From Lentibacillus daqui (GTDB lineage Bacteria > Bacillota > Bacilli > Bacillales > Amphibacillaceae): DNA of 64,000 nt. Under the pieces are notes generated by a model, which did no database searches, had not been told where the DNA came from, and was given only the letters and a program-made list of their open reading frames with translations. Within the stretch, counting starts at the first letter, position 1. Each line of letters opens with the position of its first letter. The stretch spans positions 2,914,001-2,978,000 of the forward strand of contig NZ_CP114176.1 of NCBI RefSeq assembly GCF_027186265.1, written 5' to 3'. The position numbers were made by a program, and so were the translations under genes. Of the stretch, positions 18,797 to 26,948 are shown piece after piece.

Positions 18797-19324
18797 CTAC
18801 CTGTATGTCAGATACATCTCATACCATTGATCAACAAAATAAGCGGCAAATGGACCTTTCCGCTGGTGAATCCATCTTAATAAAATGTCCAAATTTCTAT
18901 GTAAAATCCGATCAATTACATCCGGATAATTCATTTGCTTTTTATGTTCTTCATATTCATCTTCATCAAGAATATCAAAGGTCATATCCGGGTATACTTT
19001 TACATCCAAATCATAGTCAATATATTTCAAAGCTCCTTCATCATACACAAATGGAGATCCAATATTGCAATAATAATAAATCCCATTCGTTCGCAGCATG
19101 CCGATAATATTAAACCAAAAGTTCGCATCAAAGTAGCAAATTGCCGGCTCTCTGGTTACCCATGTTCGTCCATCACTTTCGATAACATCAGTTTTATCAT
19201 TTGCCGCAATGACAACGGAGTCAGTACCCTTTAGAACCAGACTGTTCTTCCATATTCGGTGTAGTTGGCCGCTATGTTTATAACTATGTATTTCAATTTT
19301 TGAACCTGCTTCGGGACCTGCCAT
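18797..19324 (-). CDS. ygaC: DUF402 protein YgaC, nucleoside di/triphosphate phosphatase type
   Basis: 175 residues. Close to B. subtilis YgaC, with EIHSYKHSGQLHRIW, ESDGRTWVTREPAICYF, YYCNIGSPFVYD, LKYIDYDLDVKV and the C-terminal HQRKGPFAAYFVDQWYE blocks. Characterised staphylococcal relatives hydrolyse nucleoside tri- and diphosphates with divalent metals; the acidic residues in the YDLDVK and DILDEDEYE regions probably bind metal. GGAAGGG lies eight bases before the ATG. Substrate in this organism is not known. Confidence 0.93.
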   Translation of the reverse strand: MAGPEAGSKIEIHSYKHSGQLHRIWKNSLVLKGTDSVVIAANDKTDVIESDGRTWVTREPAICYFDANFWFNIIGMLRTNGIYYYCNIGSPFVYDEGALKYIDYDLDVKVYPDMTFDILDEDEYEEHKKQMNYPDVIDRILHRNLDILLRWIHQRKGPFAAYFVDQWYEMYLTYR

Positions 19325-19403
19325 ATTATCTACCCTTCCTCACCCTTTATGATCATTATAACGTAAATAACTGGAATAGGAAAAGCTCAAACCGCCATTT
19401 CAA

Positions 19404-19595
19404 AAGGATGTTCAAAAAGTCCGGGTAAAATAACATACCCCTTCAAAAGGCTATCCCGACATCTGAGCGCAAGCCCGTTTTAAGCCGGCCTTCCTTGCTC
19501 GTTGGCTTGTATTTCCGCTTCTCATCGAGGTGGGGATCTTCTGCCAAAGCCGCCCATGTTCTGTAGGACACAGAAATCAGCTGTACAAGCTCATA
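19404..19595 (+). repeat. Degenerate copy of the GTTCAAAAAG foldback repeat
   Basis: GGATGTTCAAAAAGTCCGG at 19406-19424 and later blocks GAGCGCAAGCCCGTTTT, CGGCCTTCCTT and TTGGCTTG..TTTCCGCT are shared, in the same order, with 43644-43845. The right-hand GAAC end is missing here, so this copy is decayed. It lies between ygaC and the sspE terminator. Confidence 0.7.
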
Positions 19596-19600
19596 ATGAC

Positions 19601-19633
19601 AAAAAGAGCTTCCTGGGCAGGAAACTCTTTTTG
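19601..19633 (-). terminator. Terminator after sspE
   Basis: AAAAAGAGTTTCCTG and CAGGAAGCTCTTTTT form a stem of about 14 pairs with a two-to-four-base loop, with a T run on the minus strand. Confidence 0.88.
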
Positions 19634-19652
19634 CAAAAATCGGGGTAGGTGG

Positions 19653-19880
19653 TTACTGCTTATTTTGTTGAGATTTTTGATTTTGTTTTCTTACTTTTTG
19701 TGCTTCTGTTTCAGATGCAAATTCAGTACCAAATTGAGATTGGCCTTGGCTCTGTCCTTGAGCAGCTTTATTGTTTTGCTGCTTCACTTTTTGAGCGTTT
19801 GTCTCAGATGCAAATTCAGTACCGAATTGACCTTGGGAAGCCTTTTGAACATTTGCACCCTGTTTGTTGTTCTTAGCCAT
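19653..19880 (-). CDS. sspE: Gamma-type small acid-soluble spore protein
   Basis: 75 residues. An amino-acid store in the spore core, degraded on germination by the Gpr protease. Typical composition: almost no hydrophobic residues, rich in Q, N, K and A. Two copies of QFGTEFASETxAQKV (about 18-32 and 49-63) are separated by a Q/N-rich linker; TEFASE is the Gpr cleavage motif. The frame extends 41 codons upstream, but the ATG at 19880 (GGAGGTGATATTG just before) gives the family N-terminus MAKNNKQ. Proof that the organism is, or recently was, a sporeformer. Confidence 0.96.
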   Translation of the reverse strand: MAKNNKQGANVQKASQGQFGTEFASETNAQKVKQQNNKAAQGQSQGQSQFGTEFASETEAQKVRKQNQKSQQNKQ

Positions 19881-19901
19881 CAATATCACCTCCGCACTAC
19901 T

Positions 19902-19930
19902 TAACATGCTCCACATAGCGGAAGTTATCC
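19902..19930 (-). promoter_or_regulatory. Sigma-G promoter of sspE
   Basis: GGATA (19926-19930), 17-base spacer, CATGTTA (19902-19908). These fit the forespore sigma-G consensus (GnATA and CATnnTA) and stand about 22 bases before the sspE start. Confidence 0.75.
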
Positions 19931-20003
19931 AAACTAAATAATAGGTAAAATTTACCTCACAAATGACGCCTCGAAGTAAAGGATCCTTAATCAAATCCAC
20001 CAT

Positions 20004-21074
20004 TTACCCAATATATTTCAGCATCTTTTGATGGGAAACAGGAAATGGGTAGGCTGCCAAATCAGACTGGTTCACAAAGCGGATCCGATCATCAGCCGTC
20101 TCTGTCTGCTTTGTAGTAGCGTAATATATGTTTAATTGCCAAATTAAATGGGTAAAAATATGTTTGAGGGTCCCAGCTTCAGCACCCAGGTTGATCCGCA
20201 AACCATACTCGGCGAATAGCCAATTTGCTATATGATCCATTCCAATTTCATCGATTGGAACCATTGGAAACTGCCAAAGATTAGCTAATAAACCGTGATC
20301 GGAACGTTTTTCAATCACATATTGACCATGCTCATTTTTGATTAATAATGCAGCATAGGGAACCGTTTTTTGTTTTTTCCCTTTCGATTTAACCGGTAAC
20401 TCTTCTTCCAATCCCTGTGCAAATGCCCGGCAATGCCGTTGTAGTGGGCAAAGCAGACATGCAGGTGATTTCGGCGTACAAACAAGCGCCCCCAATTCCA
20501 TGATTCCTTGGTTAAACGACGACGGATCTTCTTTTGAAATAAGTGCTGCCGCCAGCTTTTCAAACCGTTTTTTTGTACTGGATTTGGCAATATCATCGTC
20601 AACAAGCAGCACGCGGGAAAGAACACGCATGACATTCCCGTCCACTGCAGGTTCTGGCTGATCAAACGCAATTGATAAAATGGCACCTTTTGTATAAGGG
20701 CCAACACCTTTTAATGCACCCAAATCTTCAGGCGTATCCGGTACTTCACCGCCGTAACTGGCAACCACTTCTTTAACAGCCGTTTGCAAGTTGCGGGCGC
20801 GGGAATAATAACCCAATCCTTCCCATGTCTTCAGTACGTCCTGCTCATCTGCTTCAGCCAATGCTTTTGGGGTTGGATATTTTTCAATAAATCGGTGAAA
20901 ATAAGGGATAACCGTATCAACCTTTGTTTGTTGAAGCATAATTTCGGAAACCCATATTTTATAAGGATCCCGCACTTTTCGCCAGGGAAGATCACGCTTA
21001 TTTTGTTTGTACCAAGCGATTAAATCCCGTTGAAATTCCAGAATGTCAAAATTCTGTAACCGTTTATCTATCAA
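20004..21074 (-). CDS. mutY: A/G-specific adenine glycosylase MutY
   Basis: 356 residues. Removes adenine mispaired with 8-oxoguanine. The helix-hairpin-helix LKGVGPYTKGAI and catalytic aspartate in VDGNVMRVL (HhH-GPD domain, about 25-190) are present, with EGLGYYSRARNL carrying the catalytic glutamate, the 4Fe-4S loop C-x6-C-x2-C-x5-C (CTPKSPAC to RHC), and a C-terminal NUDIX-like 8-oxoG recognition domain (about 240-350). Start is TTG with GGGTGA eight bases upstream. The neighbours sspE and yfhP match B. subtilis. Confidence 0.95.
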   Translation of the reverse strand: MIDKRLQNFDILEFQRDLIAWYKQNKRDLPWRKVRDPYKIWVSEIMLQQTKVDTVIPYFHRFIEKYPTPKALAEADEQDVLKTWEGLGYYSRARNLQTAVKEVVASYGGEVPDTPEDLGALKGVGPYTKGAILSIAFDQPEPAVDGNVMRVLSRVLLVDDDIAKSSTKKRFEKLAAALISKEDPSSFNQGIMELGALVCTPKSPACLLCPLQRHCRAFAQGLEEELPVKSKGKKQKTVPYAALLIKNEHGQYVIEKRSDHGLLANLWQFPMVPIDEIGMDHIANWLFAEYGLRINLGAEAGTLKHIFTHLIWQLNIYYATTKQTETADDRIRFVNQSDLAAYPFPVSHQKMLKYIG

Positions 21075-21238
21075 AATATTTCACCCTTTATGATACAATA
21101 ATAAGTAGTACTAACAGTAAACATCATCATGCACAAACTTTTTTCGGCATATAATTATTGCACCAATCGTATAAAATTTTGTGTTCAAAAGGTTTCCTTT
21201 TAACACAAAAGAAAAATTTATAAGGAGGAACTTGCTTC

Positions 21239-22225
21239 ATGGACACTGGCACCCATATCGTCATGGGGATAGCGCTTGGCGGATTAGCAACACTTGATCC
21301 AGCCGTCCACAACGATCCTACACTATTTCACGCTATCTTAGTTGGAACAGTTGTAGGTTCCCATGCACCTGACTTTGATACAATCCTAAAAATGAAAGGC
21401 AATGACGCTTATATCCGAAACCACCGTGGAGCGACCCATTCCGTTCCTGCGATACTCATGTGGGGCGTGTTAATTGCCGGTTTGATCCACGCGTTTGTTC
21501 CACAGGTTAACTTTTTCCATTTATGGCTCTGGACGTTTGTAGCTGTGGTTATCCATGTGCTTGTCGATATTTTTAACGCATATGGAACCCAGGCATACCG
21601 GCCCTTTACCGATCGCTGGATCGCACATGGGTTCATCAATACATTCGACCCGTATATTTTTCTTTTGCATATCGCCGGAATTATCGCCTGGATACTCGGT
21701 GCTAATCCGGGCTATACATGGATCATCGTTTACACGGTTATCTTATTATATTACATTAAACGGTACCTTGATAAGCGGGAAATTGTAAAAAAAATACGTG
21801 ATTACTTTCCGGATATCCAGTCAATCACCACGTCACCGACTATCAAGCAAAACACATGGCGTGTGGCGATTACAACAACGGATAAATTTTATGTCAGCCG
21901 TGTTGAAAATGGTCATATCCAAATTGTCGACAAATTTGATCGCGTTCCATTGCCAAATACGGAAATTATGAGGGTCGCGCAAAAGGATTCGAACGTTGCG
22001 GCGTTTTTGTCCTTTTCCCCGGTCTATCGTTGGGAAATTAATGACTTTGATGATTTTACCGAAGTGCGATTTATTGATCTTCGGTATCGCTCCAAAGGAC
22101 ATTACCCATTTATAGCCGTTGTGCACATTGATGATAATATGAAAATTATGAGTTCGTATACCGGTTGGATTTATTCGGAACAGAAGCTGCAGAATAAACT
22201 GTTGTTTGGAGATAATCCGGTGTAA
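21239..22225 (+). CDS. yfhP: YfhP-like metal-dependent membrane hydrolase
   Basis: 328 residues, of the YdjM/DUF457 family of predicted membrane-bound, metal-dependent hydrolases. Histidine and aspartate motifs sit at membrane edges: GTHIVMG (N-terminus), GSHAPDFDT, HRGATHS and HVLVDIFNAYGTQA. Four or five hydrophobic segments occupy residues 1-185; a soluble C-terminal domain of about 140 residues follows. In B. subtilis yfhP lies next to mutY, as here. AAGGAGG precedes the ATG. Substrate unknown. Confidence 0.9.
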   Translation: MDTGTHIVMGIALGGLATLDPAVHNDPTLFHAILVGTVVGSHAPDFDTILKMKGNDAYIRNHRGATHSVPAILMWGVLIAGLIHAFVPQVNFFHLWLWTFVAVVIHVLVDIFNAYGTQAYRPFTDRWIAHGFINTFDPYIFLLHIAGIIAWILGANPGYTWIIVYTVILLYYIKRYLDKREIVKKIRDYFPDIQSITTSPTIKQNTWRVAITTTDKFYVSRVENGHIQIVDKFDRVPLPNTEIMRVAQKDSNVAAFLSFSPVYRWEINDFDDFTEVRFIDLRYRSKGHYPFIAVVHIDDNMKIMSSYTGWIYSEQKLQNKLLFGDNPV

Positions 22226-22236
22226 CGAAATCAGCA

Positions 22237-22285
22237 AAACACTAGGGATCGCACCCTCGCAAAGGGTGGCGATCCCTAGTTTACT
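22237..22285. terminator. Bidirectional terminator between yfhP and yfhH
   Basis: CTAGGGATCGC (22242-22252) and GCGATCCCTAG (22269-22279) form the stem, with a further CCCT/AGGG inside. It overlaps the yfhH stop codon. Confidence 0.85.
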
Positions 22286-22611
22286 TTTTCCCCCAATACC
22301 GAAATCGGAACTGCTTCTTCCTTTTCATATTGCTCGTTCAACAAATTCAACCGATGACCCCAAGCAAACACACCGTTAATATAATTTATTTTAAAAGTAT
22401 GACCAGGATCACCAGCAATTTGATGAATATCATCCGGGTGAAAATCTTCCGGGTTCAACATATAAGCCATGGCAACTTGCATTTTCCGTTCATTGACGGC
22501 AACTTCGCTAATATTGCCAAGCTGTTCGGCTTTTTGCGCTTTCTCCTTAAGCCGGCCAACCTCCTGGCGTAACTGCTCAATCGAATAATCACTGTAACGA
22601 TAGTCCAACAT
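22276..22611 (-). CDS. yfhH: YfhH family protein (DUF1811)
   Basis: 111 residues, soluble. Matches YfhH: a helical hairpin (about 5-45: LRQEVGRLKEKAQKAEQLG, then VNERKMQVAMAYMLNPEDF) and a short beta domain with INYINGVFAWGHR, ending PISVLGEKV. AAAGGGG precedes two adjacent ATGs; the second gives the better spacing. Function unknown. In B. subtilis the gene lies beside recX, whereas here a NERD gene and two repeat arrays are inserted between them. Confidence 0.9.
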   Translation of the reverse strand: MLDYRYSDYSIEQLRQEVGRLKEKAQKAEQLGNISEVAVNERKMQVAMAYMLNPEDFHPDDIHQIAGDPGHTFKINYINGVFAWGHRLNLLNEQYEKEEAVPISVLGEKVN

Positions 22612-22810
22612 CATTGTCCCCTTTCCAGTAAGGCACTCTATAAAGACTAAAACCATGGTTACTATAATTAAAAAGCCTTAGTCCTTTGCAAGTTACCCAC
22701 TACCTATCAGTTTACATTTTTCCACTAGTTTAAGACAATAAAAATGAATGGTTTATGTCGTCATATTTTTAAACAAGTGTTATGCGAGGATATTTGCTTG
22801 GCAGGAAAGG

Positions 22811-23029
22811 ATATCGACTGAATGGCGTGTTGCATCAACCTGCAGCGTTCGTTTATCGACCGAGTGCCACTCTTTATCAACCGGGGAGTGCAGGATATCG
22901 ACCAGATAGCGCTTTTTATCAACCATAATGTGCGCATATCGACCAGATAGCGTGCTATATCAACCACATAGCACATAATATCGACCAATGAGGCACGCAT
23001 ATCAACCGATAAATAGAGGATATCAACCA
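22811..23029 (+). repeat. 21-bp phased ATCRACC array, 11 copies
   Basis: ATC(G/A)AC cores start at 22813, 22834, 22855, 22876, 22897, 22918, 22938, 22959, 22980, 23001 and 23022: nine of ten intervals are 21, one is 20. The fourth base alternates G, A, G, A through the first ten copies. Linkers of about 14 bases are unrelated to each other. The stretch 22612-23085 holds no gene; a 97-codon frame in it is only the translation of the repeat, whose period is seven codons. Confidence 0.92.
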
Positions 23030-23085
23030 TGTAAACATAAAAACATGGAGTCACCCCTGTCCTTAAGCATTGGAAATTTGATCAA

Positions 23086-24111
23086 TCAAAAAATGTCCAA
23101 TACAGACTGGAACTTACCAGGGAAATCTGAATCCTGTGGATACTCATCAACTTTTGGAGCATAGTAGATTCTTCCACTATTTTTCCCGGAATATTTCAAA
23201 CCCATTGATTTTAGTAACCGATAAATAACTCTGGGGGAATCAATGCTTAGTAAACGTCGGCACTGGCTGTTTGTTATGGTGTCATGGTAGAGCAAAAAAT
23301 AGTCTAAAATAACCCGCTCATGCAATTTTATTTCTGTTGCTGAGCATTTTTGGCATACCCATTTTCCATACGTCCGGGTTATTGCAGGTTGTCCACATTT
23401 AGGACATGAAATTCTGGTGTGAAGGTGTCTTTCCTGAATGTTAAACCGTTTAATTAAATCTGGATGAAGTGGTGCATTGGCATGTAAAATTAGGTTATTC
23501 AAGTTTTTAATTTGCTGGATTGATAAGGGATGAGCTGTATATTTTTCCGCTAGTTGATCCAAATGTAAATGCAAACTTTCCATTCGTATCAGTTTTCTAT
23601 AAATAATGGGGGCGTTTTGCTTTATATTAATAATGGTGGAGGGGTTGCTACTAACCACTAATGTATCTAGTGGGATTGATATGTTAAATTGATGCAGCCA
23701 ATCTTGTAAATGTCTTTTTTGTGTTTCGGCCTGTAGTATAGGATCTTGTAAAGCCATTCTTTTATCCCCATTAATTTGAACTAATTGATTCAATTTGCTA
23801 TCGCATTCTATGATTCCAGCGATATTTTTTATTTCCAAGATACAGATGAATTTATCGCAAATAATTAACGTGTCTATTTGAAAATGAAAGTTGTGGATTT
23901 TTAGACGGATATCATGAATGACGTAGAAATTTTTCCGGGGGAACTGCATTAGGCTAAAGTCAACATCTTTTTCTCCTAAATACCCTGCATTAAAGCGGTT
24001 ATAGCGTTCTAAGAGTTTTGGATTCTTCCTGTAACGTTCTTTCAAATTACGAAATAGCGCCTCATAACATAAAATAACATAAGGTTTTTTTCTGTGTTTA
24101 ATAACTTTCAA
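23086..24111 (-). CDS. NERD-domain nuclease-like protein with zinc ribbon and C-terminal HTH-like region
   Basis: 341 residues. The NERD domain (about 40-160) shows a PD-(D/E)xK-type site: G46-E47, D80 in QIDTLII and E93-I-K95 in ILEIKNI. A zinc-ribbon pair CPKCG and CQKC follows (about 235-260), then a region ending ITNSQCRRLLSIDSPRVIYRLLKSMGL that resembles a winged helix. Start is TTG with AAGGAG seven bases upstream. NERD proteins are predicted DNA or RNA processing enzymes, largely uncharacterised. It is placed between two 21-bp arrays, inside an otherwise conserved yfhH-recX neighbourhood, which suggests insertion. Co-function with the arrays is speculation. Confidence 0.85.
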   Translation of the reverse strand: MKVIKHRKKPYVILCYEALFRNLKERYRKNPKLLERYNRFNAGYLGEKDVDFSLMQFPRKNFYVIHDIRLKIHNFHFQIDTLIICDKFICILEIKNIAGIIECDSKLNQLVQINGDKRMALQDPILQAETQKRHLQDWLHQFNISIPLDTLVVSSNPSTIINIKQNAPIIYRKLIRMESLHLHLDQLAEKYTAHPLSIQQIKNLNNLILHANAPLHPDLIKRFNIQERHLHTRISCPKCGQPAITRTYGKWVCQKCSATEIKLHERVILDYFLLYHDTITNSQCRRLLSIDSPRVIYRLLKSMGLKYSGKNSGRIYYAPKVDEYPQDSDFPGKFQSVLDIF

Positions 24112-24260
24112 TGGATTGCTCCTTCCTACATTGGTTTATACGTTACAATTTCGACAAAAGATAAAAAATTCCTCTTTTTTAAGTGGAATTTTTTTGTGAG
24201 AATAATATATATGTAATTGTGATGGTAAAAATGTCGTGTAGCACTTGATGGCAGATGAAT

Positions 24261-24616
24261 ATCGGTAGAATTTGTTGAAATATCGACTGGATAGAACAGA
24301 ACATCAACCGGAAAGGCCTGAATATCAACCTCATGTATATTACTATCAACCAAAAAGTGGTGTTATCGACCACTCACATGATGATATCAACCAGAAAGAA
24401 AGATATATCGACCCCCATCGCAGTTATTTCGACCGGTATCAACCGCTTGCATGATGTTATCGACCACTTACACGTCGGTTTCAACCGGAATGAAGGAAAT
24501 ATCGACCTTCTTCGCCTCTATTACGACCGGGAAAACCAGATATCAATCACCTGCACGCTTCTATCAACCACAAAAGCGTTGTTATTGACGCACATGCTAA
24601 TTTCAACTTTCAACCG
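24261..24616 (+). repeat. 21-bp phased ATCRACC array, about 17 copies
   Basis: Cores start at 24261, 24282, 24303, 24324, 24345, 24365, 24386, 24407, 24428, 24438, 24459, 24480, 24501, 24522, 24542, 24563 and 24584, with two worn copies to 24616. Thirteen of sixteen intervals are 21, two are 20, and one is 10, half a period. The consensus is ATCGACC or ATCAACC; linkers differ throughout. It fills the NERD-recX gap, where no gene is seen. Confidence 0.92.
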
Positions 24617-24636
24617 GAAGCATTTAAAGCTTCCGG

Positions 24637-25452
24637 TTACTCTCCCCCACTGTATTCATCCAAAAACCGATTAATCTGCTCGATGGCAAACCCTTTACGG
24701 AATAATGCCTCTTTCACCTTTTGATCCAGCATCTGACCGGATTGTTTTTTCCCGTATTTACGCATGACTTTTTCTCCATGATGGACAAGCGCTTCCCATT
24801 CGGCGTCATCATCTTTTTGTTCTGCCATTTCGTCAAGGACATCCTTGATAATTGGCTGGGTAAAACCTTTTTGCAGTAAATTTCCTTGTAGCTGCTGAAG
24901 TCGCTGTCGAAAAGAATGTTTGCTGGATTGATTCAGCTTTTTTTCCACGACTTTGCATGCCTTTTCATATTGTATTTCGTAGGTATAAGCTGTGACTGCC
25001 TGACCGGCAATATCTGCTGCCACCCCTTTTTCTTGTAACTCTTTTTGTACAAGTCTGGGACCTTTTGTTGTTGTATTGATTCTGGTTCGAACAAAAGACT
25101 CGGCAAATTGCTTATCATCAATCAATTTTTCTTGCTCAAGTCGGCTAAGAATCTTACTAATCTGCTCTTCATCCACTTCTTTTTTTAATAAAAAATCATG
25201 CATTTCCTTTTTTGTTCGCATTCGGTAGCTTAAATAATTAATCGCCAGGGTATATGATTTATGAAAGCTATCTTTTTTCAATAGGGTCGTAATCATTGCA
25301 TCATCCAGTTCAAGTCCCTTTTTCAGATGATATTCAATCAGGACAGCTTCATCGACACTGAAACCATATTGTTCACCGTCCCCATTGTCAATGTAAATAT
25401 TATAACGGCTGTTTTGTCTTTTTTGCGTCGTAATTCGTGTGATTTTCGTCAA
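24637..25452 (-). CDS. recX: Regulatory protein RecX
   Basis: 271 residues. Modulates RecA filament assembly. Made of repeated three-helix units; family segments are SYRMRTKKEMHDFLLKKE, ISKILSRLEQEKLIDDKQFA and ESFVRTRINTTTKGPRLV, ending with EALFRKGFAIEQINRFLDE. Length is typical of Bacillus RecX. TTG start with GGGGGTG upstream. The neighbour yfhF is conserved. A LexA-like site lies at 25496-25509, about 45 bases upstream. Confidence 0.92.
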   Translation of the reverse strand: MTKITRITTQKRQNSRYNIYIDNGDGEQYGFSVDEAVLIEYHLKKGLELDDAMITTLLKKDSFHKSYTLAINYLSYRMRTKKEMHDFLLKKEVDEEQISKILSRLEQEKLIDDKQFAESFVRTRINTTTKGPRLVQKELQEKGVAADIAGQAVTAYTYEIQYEKACKVVEKKLNQSSKHSFRQRLQQLQGNLLQKGFTQPIIKDVLDEMAEQKDDDAEWEALVHHGEKVMRKYGKKQSGQMLDQKVKEALFRKGFAIEQINRFLDEYSGGE

Positions 25453-25605
25453 ATTAGCACCCCCATCTTTATCATACCAAAACGATGAACATATGTACTA
25501 TGATTTAGCAAATAGCAATCCTGGTTATGGAATATACTATAAAGAAGATGCTGCATGTCAAGATTACCAACATAAACTGATCTTTACCTAAAAGGAGTGA
25601 AAACC

Positions 25606-26493
25606 TTGAATATCTTAATTACTGGAGGAACCGGTTTTGTTGGCCGTCATTTGACCCAATTATTAACAAAAGAAGGTCATCATGCCTATGTCCTCACCCG
25701 GTTTCCTGAAAAATATCACAATACAACAAACACTACCTATCTGCACTATCCGGAAACGCCCAAAGCTTTACCGATTATCCATGCTGTCGTGAATCTGGCC
25801 GGCGAGTCGCTGTTTGGCTATTGGACACCGAGGAAAAAAGAAGCCATTCGAAATAGTCGAATTTTAACTACACAGACTGTGATTGACCTTGTGCAACAAA
25901 TGGACAAGAAGCCATCGGTATTTATCAGCGGTTCCGCAGTTGGTTATTATGGTATGTCTGATGATCAGATTTTCACCGAGCAAACAACGACTCCAGGAAA
26001 TGATTTTTTAGCCCAAGTGGTTACCGATTGGGAAAAAACTGCCAGCCAGGCAAGTGAATTAGGAATCCGTACTGTATTTACCCGGTTTGGCGTGATCCTG
26101 GGAGAAAAAGGGGCACTTCCCTACATGAGTTTACCGGTAAGATTGTTCATCGGCGGGAAAACCGGCAGTGGAGAGCAATGGATTTCCTGGGTTCATATTG
26201 ATGATGTCGTTCAGTTGATTCTGTTTTGTATACAAAATGAACATATTGACGGACCGGTTAATGTTACCGCACCAAAACCGAAACGGAATAAAGCGTTCAT
26301 CCGCCTATTAGCCCGGGTGCTCCACCGGCCATATTGGCTCCCCACCCCCACCACACTGATTCACACCAGTCTTGGGCAAGTGAGTGAGCTAATCACCAAG
26401 GGACAATATGTACTCCCAAAAAAAGCGGAAACTTTTCAATATCCGTTTCGTTATCCGGATGTGGAAAGTGCATTGAAACAAATTTTAAAATAA
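25606..26493 (+). CDS. yfhF: YfhF-like SDR-type epimerase (TIGR01777 family)
   Basis: 295 residues, cytosolic. Extended short-chain dehydrogenase fold with ITGGTGFVGRHL at the N-terminus binding NAD(P), a SGSAVGYYG stretch carrying the YxxxK-like tyrosine region, TRFGVILGEKGALP, WISWVHIDDVV and the C-terminal DUF1731 segment (about 245-295). The sugar or other substrate is unknown. A GTG at 25597 overlaps the AAGGAG site, so the TTG at 25606, eight bases past it, is chosen. Confidence 0.88.
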   Translation: MNILITGGTGFVGRHLTQLLTKEGHHAYVLTRFPEKYHNTTNTTYLHYPETPKALPIIHAVVNLAGESLFGYWTPRKKEAIRNSRILTTQTVIDLVQQMDKKPSVFISGSAVGYYGMSDDQIFTEQTTTPGNDFLAQVVTDWEKTASQASELGIRTVFTRFGVILGEKGALPYMSLPVRLFIGGKTGSGEQWISWVHIDDVVQLILFCIQNEHIDGPVNVTAPKPKRNKAFIRLLARVLHRPYWLPTPTTLIHTSLGQVSELITKGQYVLPKKAETFQYPFRYPDVESALKQILK

Positions 26494-26675
26494 ATAAGTG
26501 AAAAAATAGTACGCTTGTTCAACTAAAAATCCATATGAAGCCTATTTACAATTAAGGATGAAGAAGTTTCCTGATTCGTATAATTTTTACCATCCCGGTA
26601 AACCTAGACATAGAAAAACGCGAGATGCTCGGCTTGCTGCTGGGGTTTCAAACCACACAAAAGTGAGGGATATCG

Positions 26676-26807
26676 ATGGGTAAAAATAAAAAGGACGTTC
26701 ATCAAGAGAAATTTTTAAACAAGACGCAGGAAGTATTGTACCAACGCGAGTTCAAGGGTGCAGATAAGGTGTATGAACAATTTTCACAAAAACGGAGCCG
26801 GAGCTAA
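26676..26807 (+). CDS. yfhE: YfhE-like small protein
   Basis: 43 residues, strongly basic and hydrophilic (MGKNKKDVHQEKF start; NKTQEVLYQREFKGADKVY core). Size, the TQEVLY-x-REF-x-AD motif and the place next to yfhF match the YfhE family. GAGGG lies six bases before the ATG, and a strong terminator follows at once. Function unknown. Confidence 0.75.
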   Translation: MGKNKKDVHQEKFLNKTQEVLYQREFKGADKVYEQFSQKRSRS

Positions 26808-26826
26808 CATATCCGGCTTCGTTTTT
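26791..26826 (+). terminator. Terminator after yfhE
   Basis: ACG-AGCCGGA and TCCGGCT-CGT pair as a stem with one mismatch, followed by five T. Its left arm overlaps the last codons of yfhE. Confidence 0.85.
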
Positions 26827-26852
26827 GTTTATCACACACTAACGGGCTACAC

Positions 26853-26936
26853 TTATCCACAACTTGTTAATCATGTTGGTAACTTATCAACAAACTGCTA
26901 TATCGTCTTTCGGTTTGTTGATAAGTTTGTGGATAA
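26853..26936. promoter_or_regulatory. Symmetric cluster of four DnaA-box-like sites
   Basis: TTATCCACA (26853-26861) is a perfect DnaA box, TTATCAACA (26884-26892) has one mismatch, and their mirror images TGTTGATAA (26916-26924) and TGTGGATAA (26928-26936) follow. The inner pair is part of a 15-base perfect inverted repeat AACTTATCAACAAAC / GTTTGTTGATAAGTT. Spacing of 31 and 32 bases between the first three sites is close to three helical turns. Confidence 0.7.
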
Positions 26937-26948
26937 GGTGAATTATAT

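Noticed and set aside
22761..23054. 97-codon minus-strand frame with LVDI-like units every seven residues
   Set aside because: It is the translation of the 21-base array; no ribosome binding site, and the 20-base interval shifts the pattern into another frame, which a real repeat protein would not tolerate.
22811..24616. CRISPR array
   Set aside because: Cores are only 6-7 bases and spacers about 14; CRISPR repeats are 21-48 with spacers of similar length, and no cas gene is present.
24126..24674. Overlapping frames of 60-113 codons on both strands in the second array
   Set aside because: A period of 21 is divisible by three, so several frames stay open by chance; none has a start site or known family.
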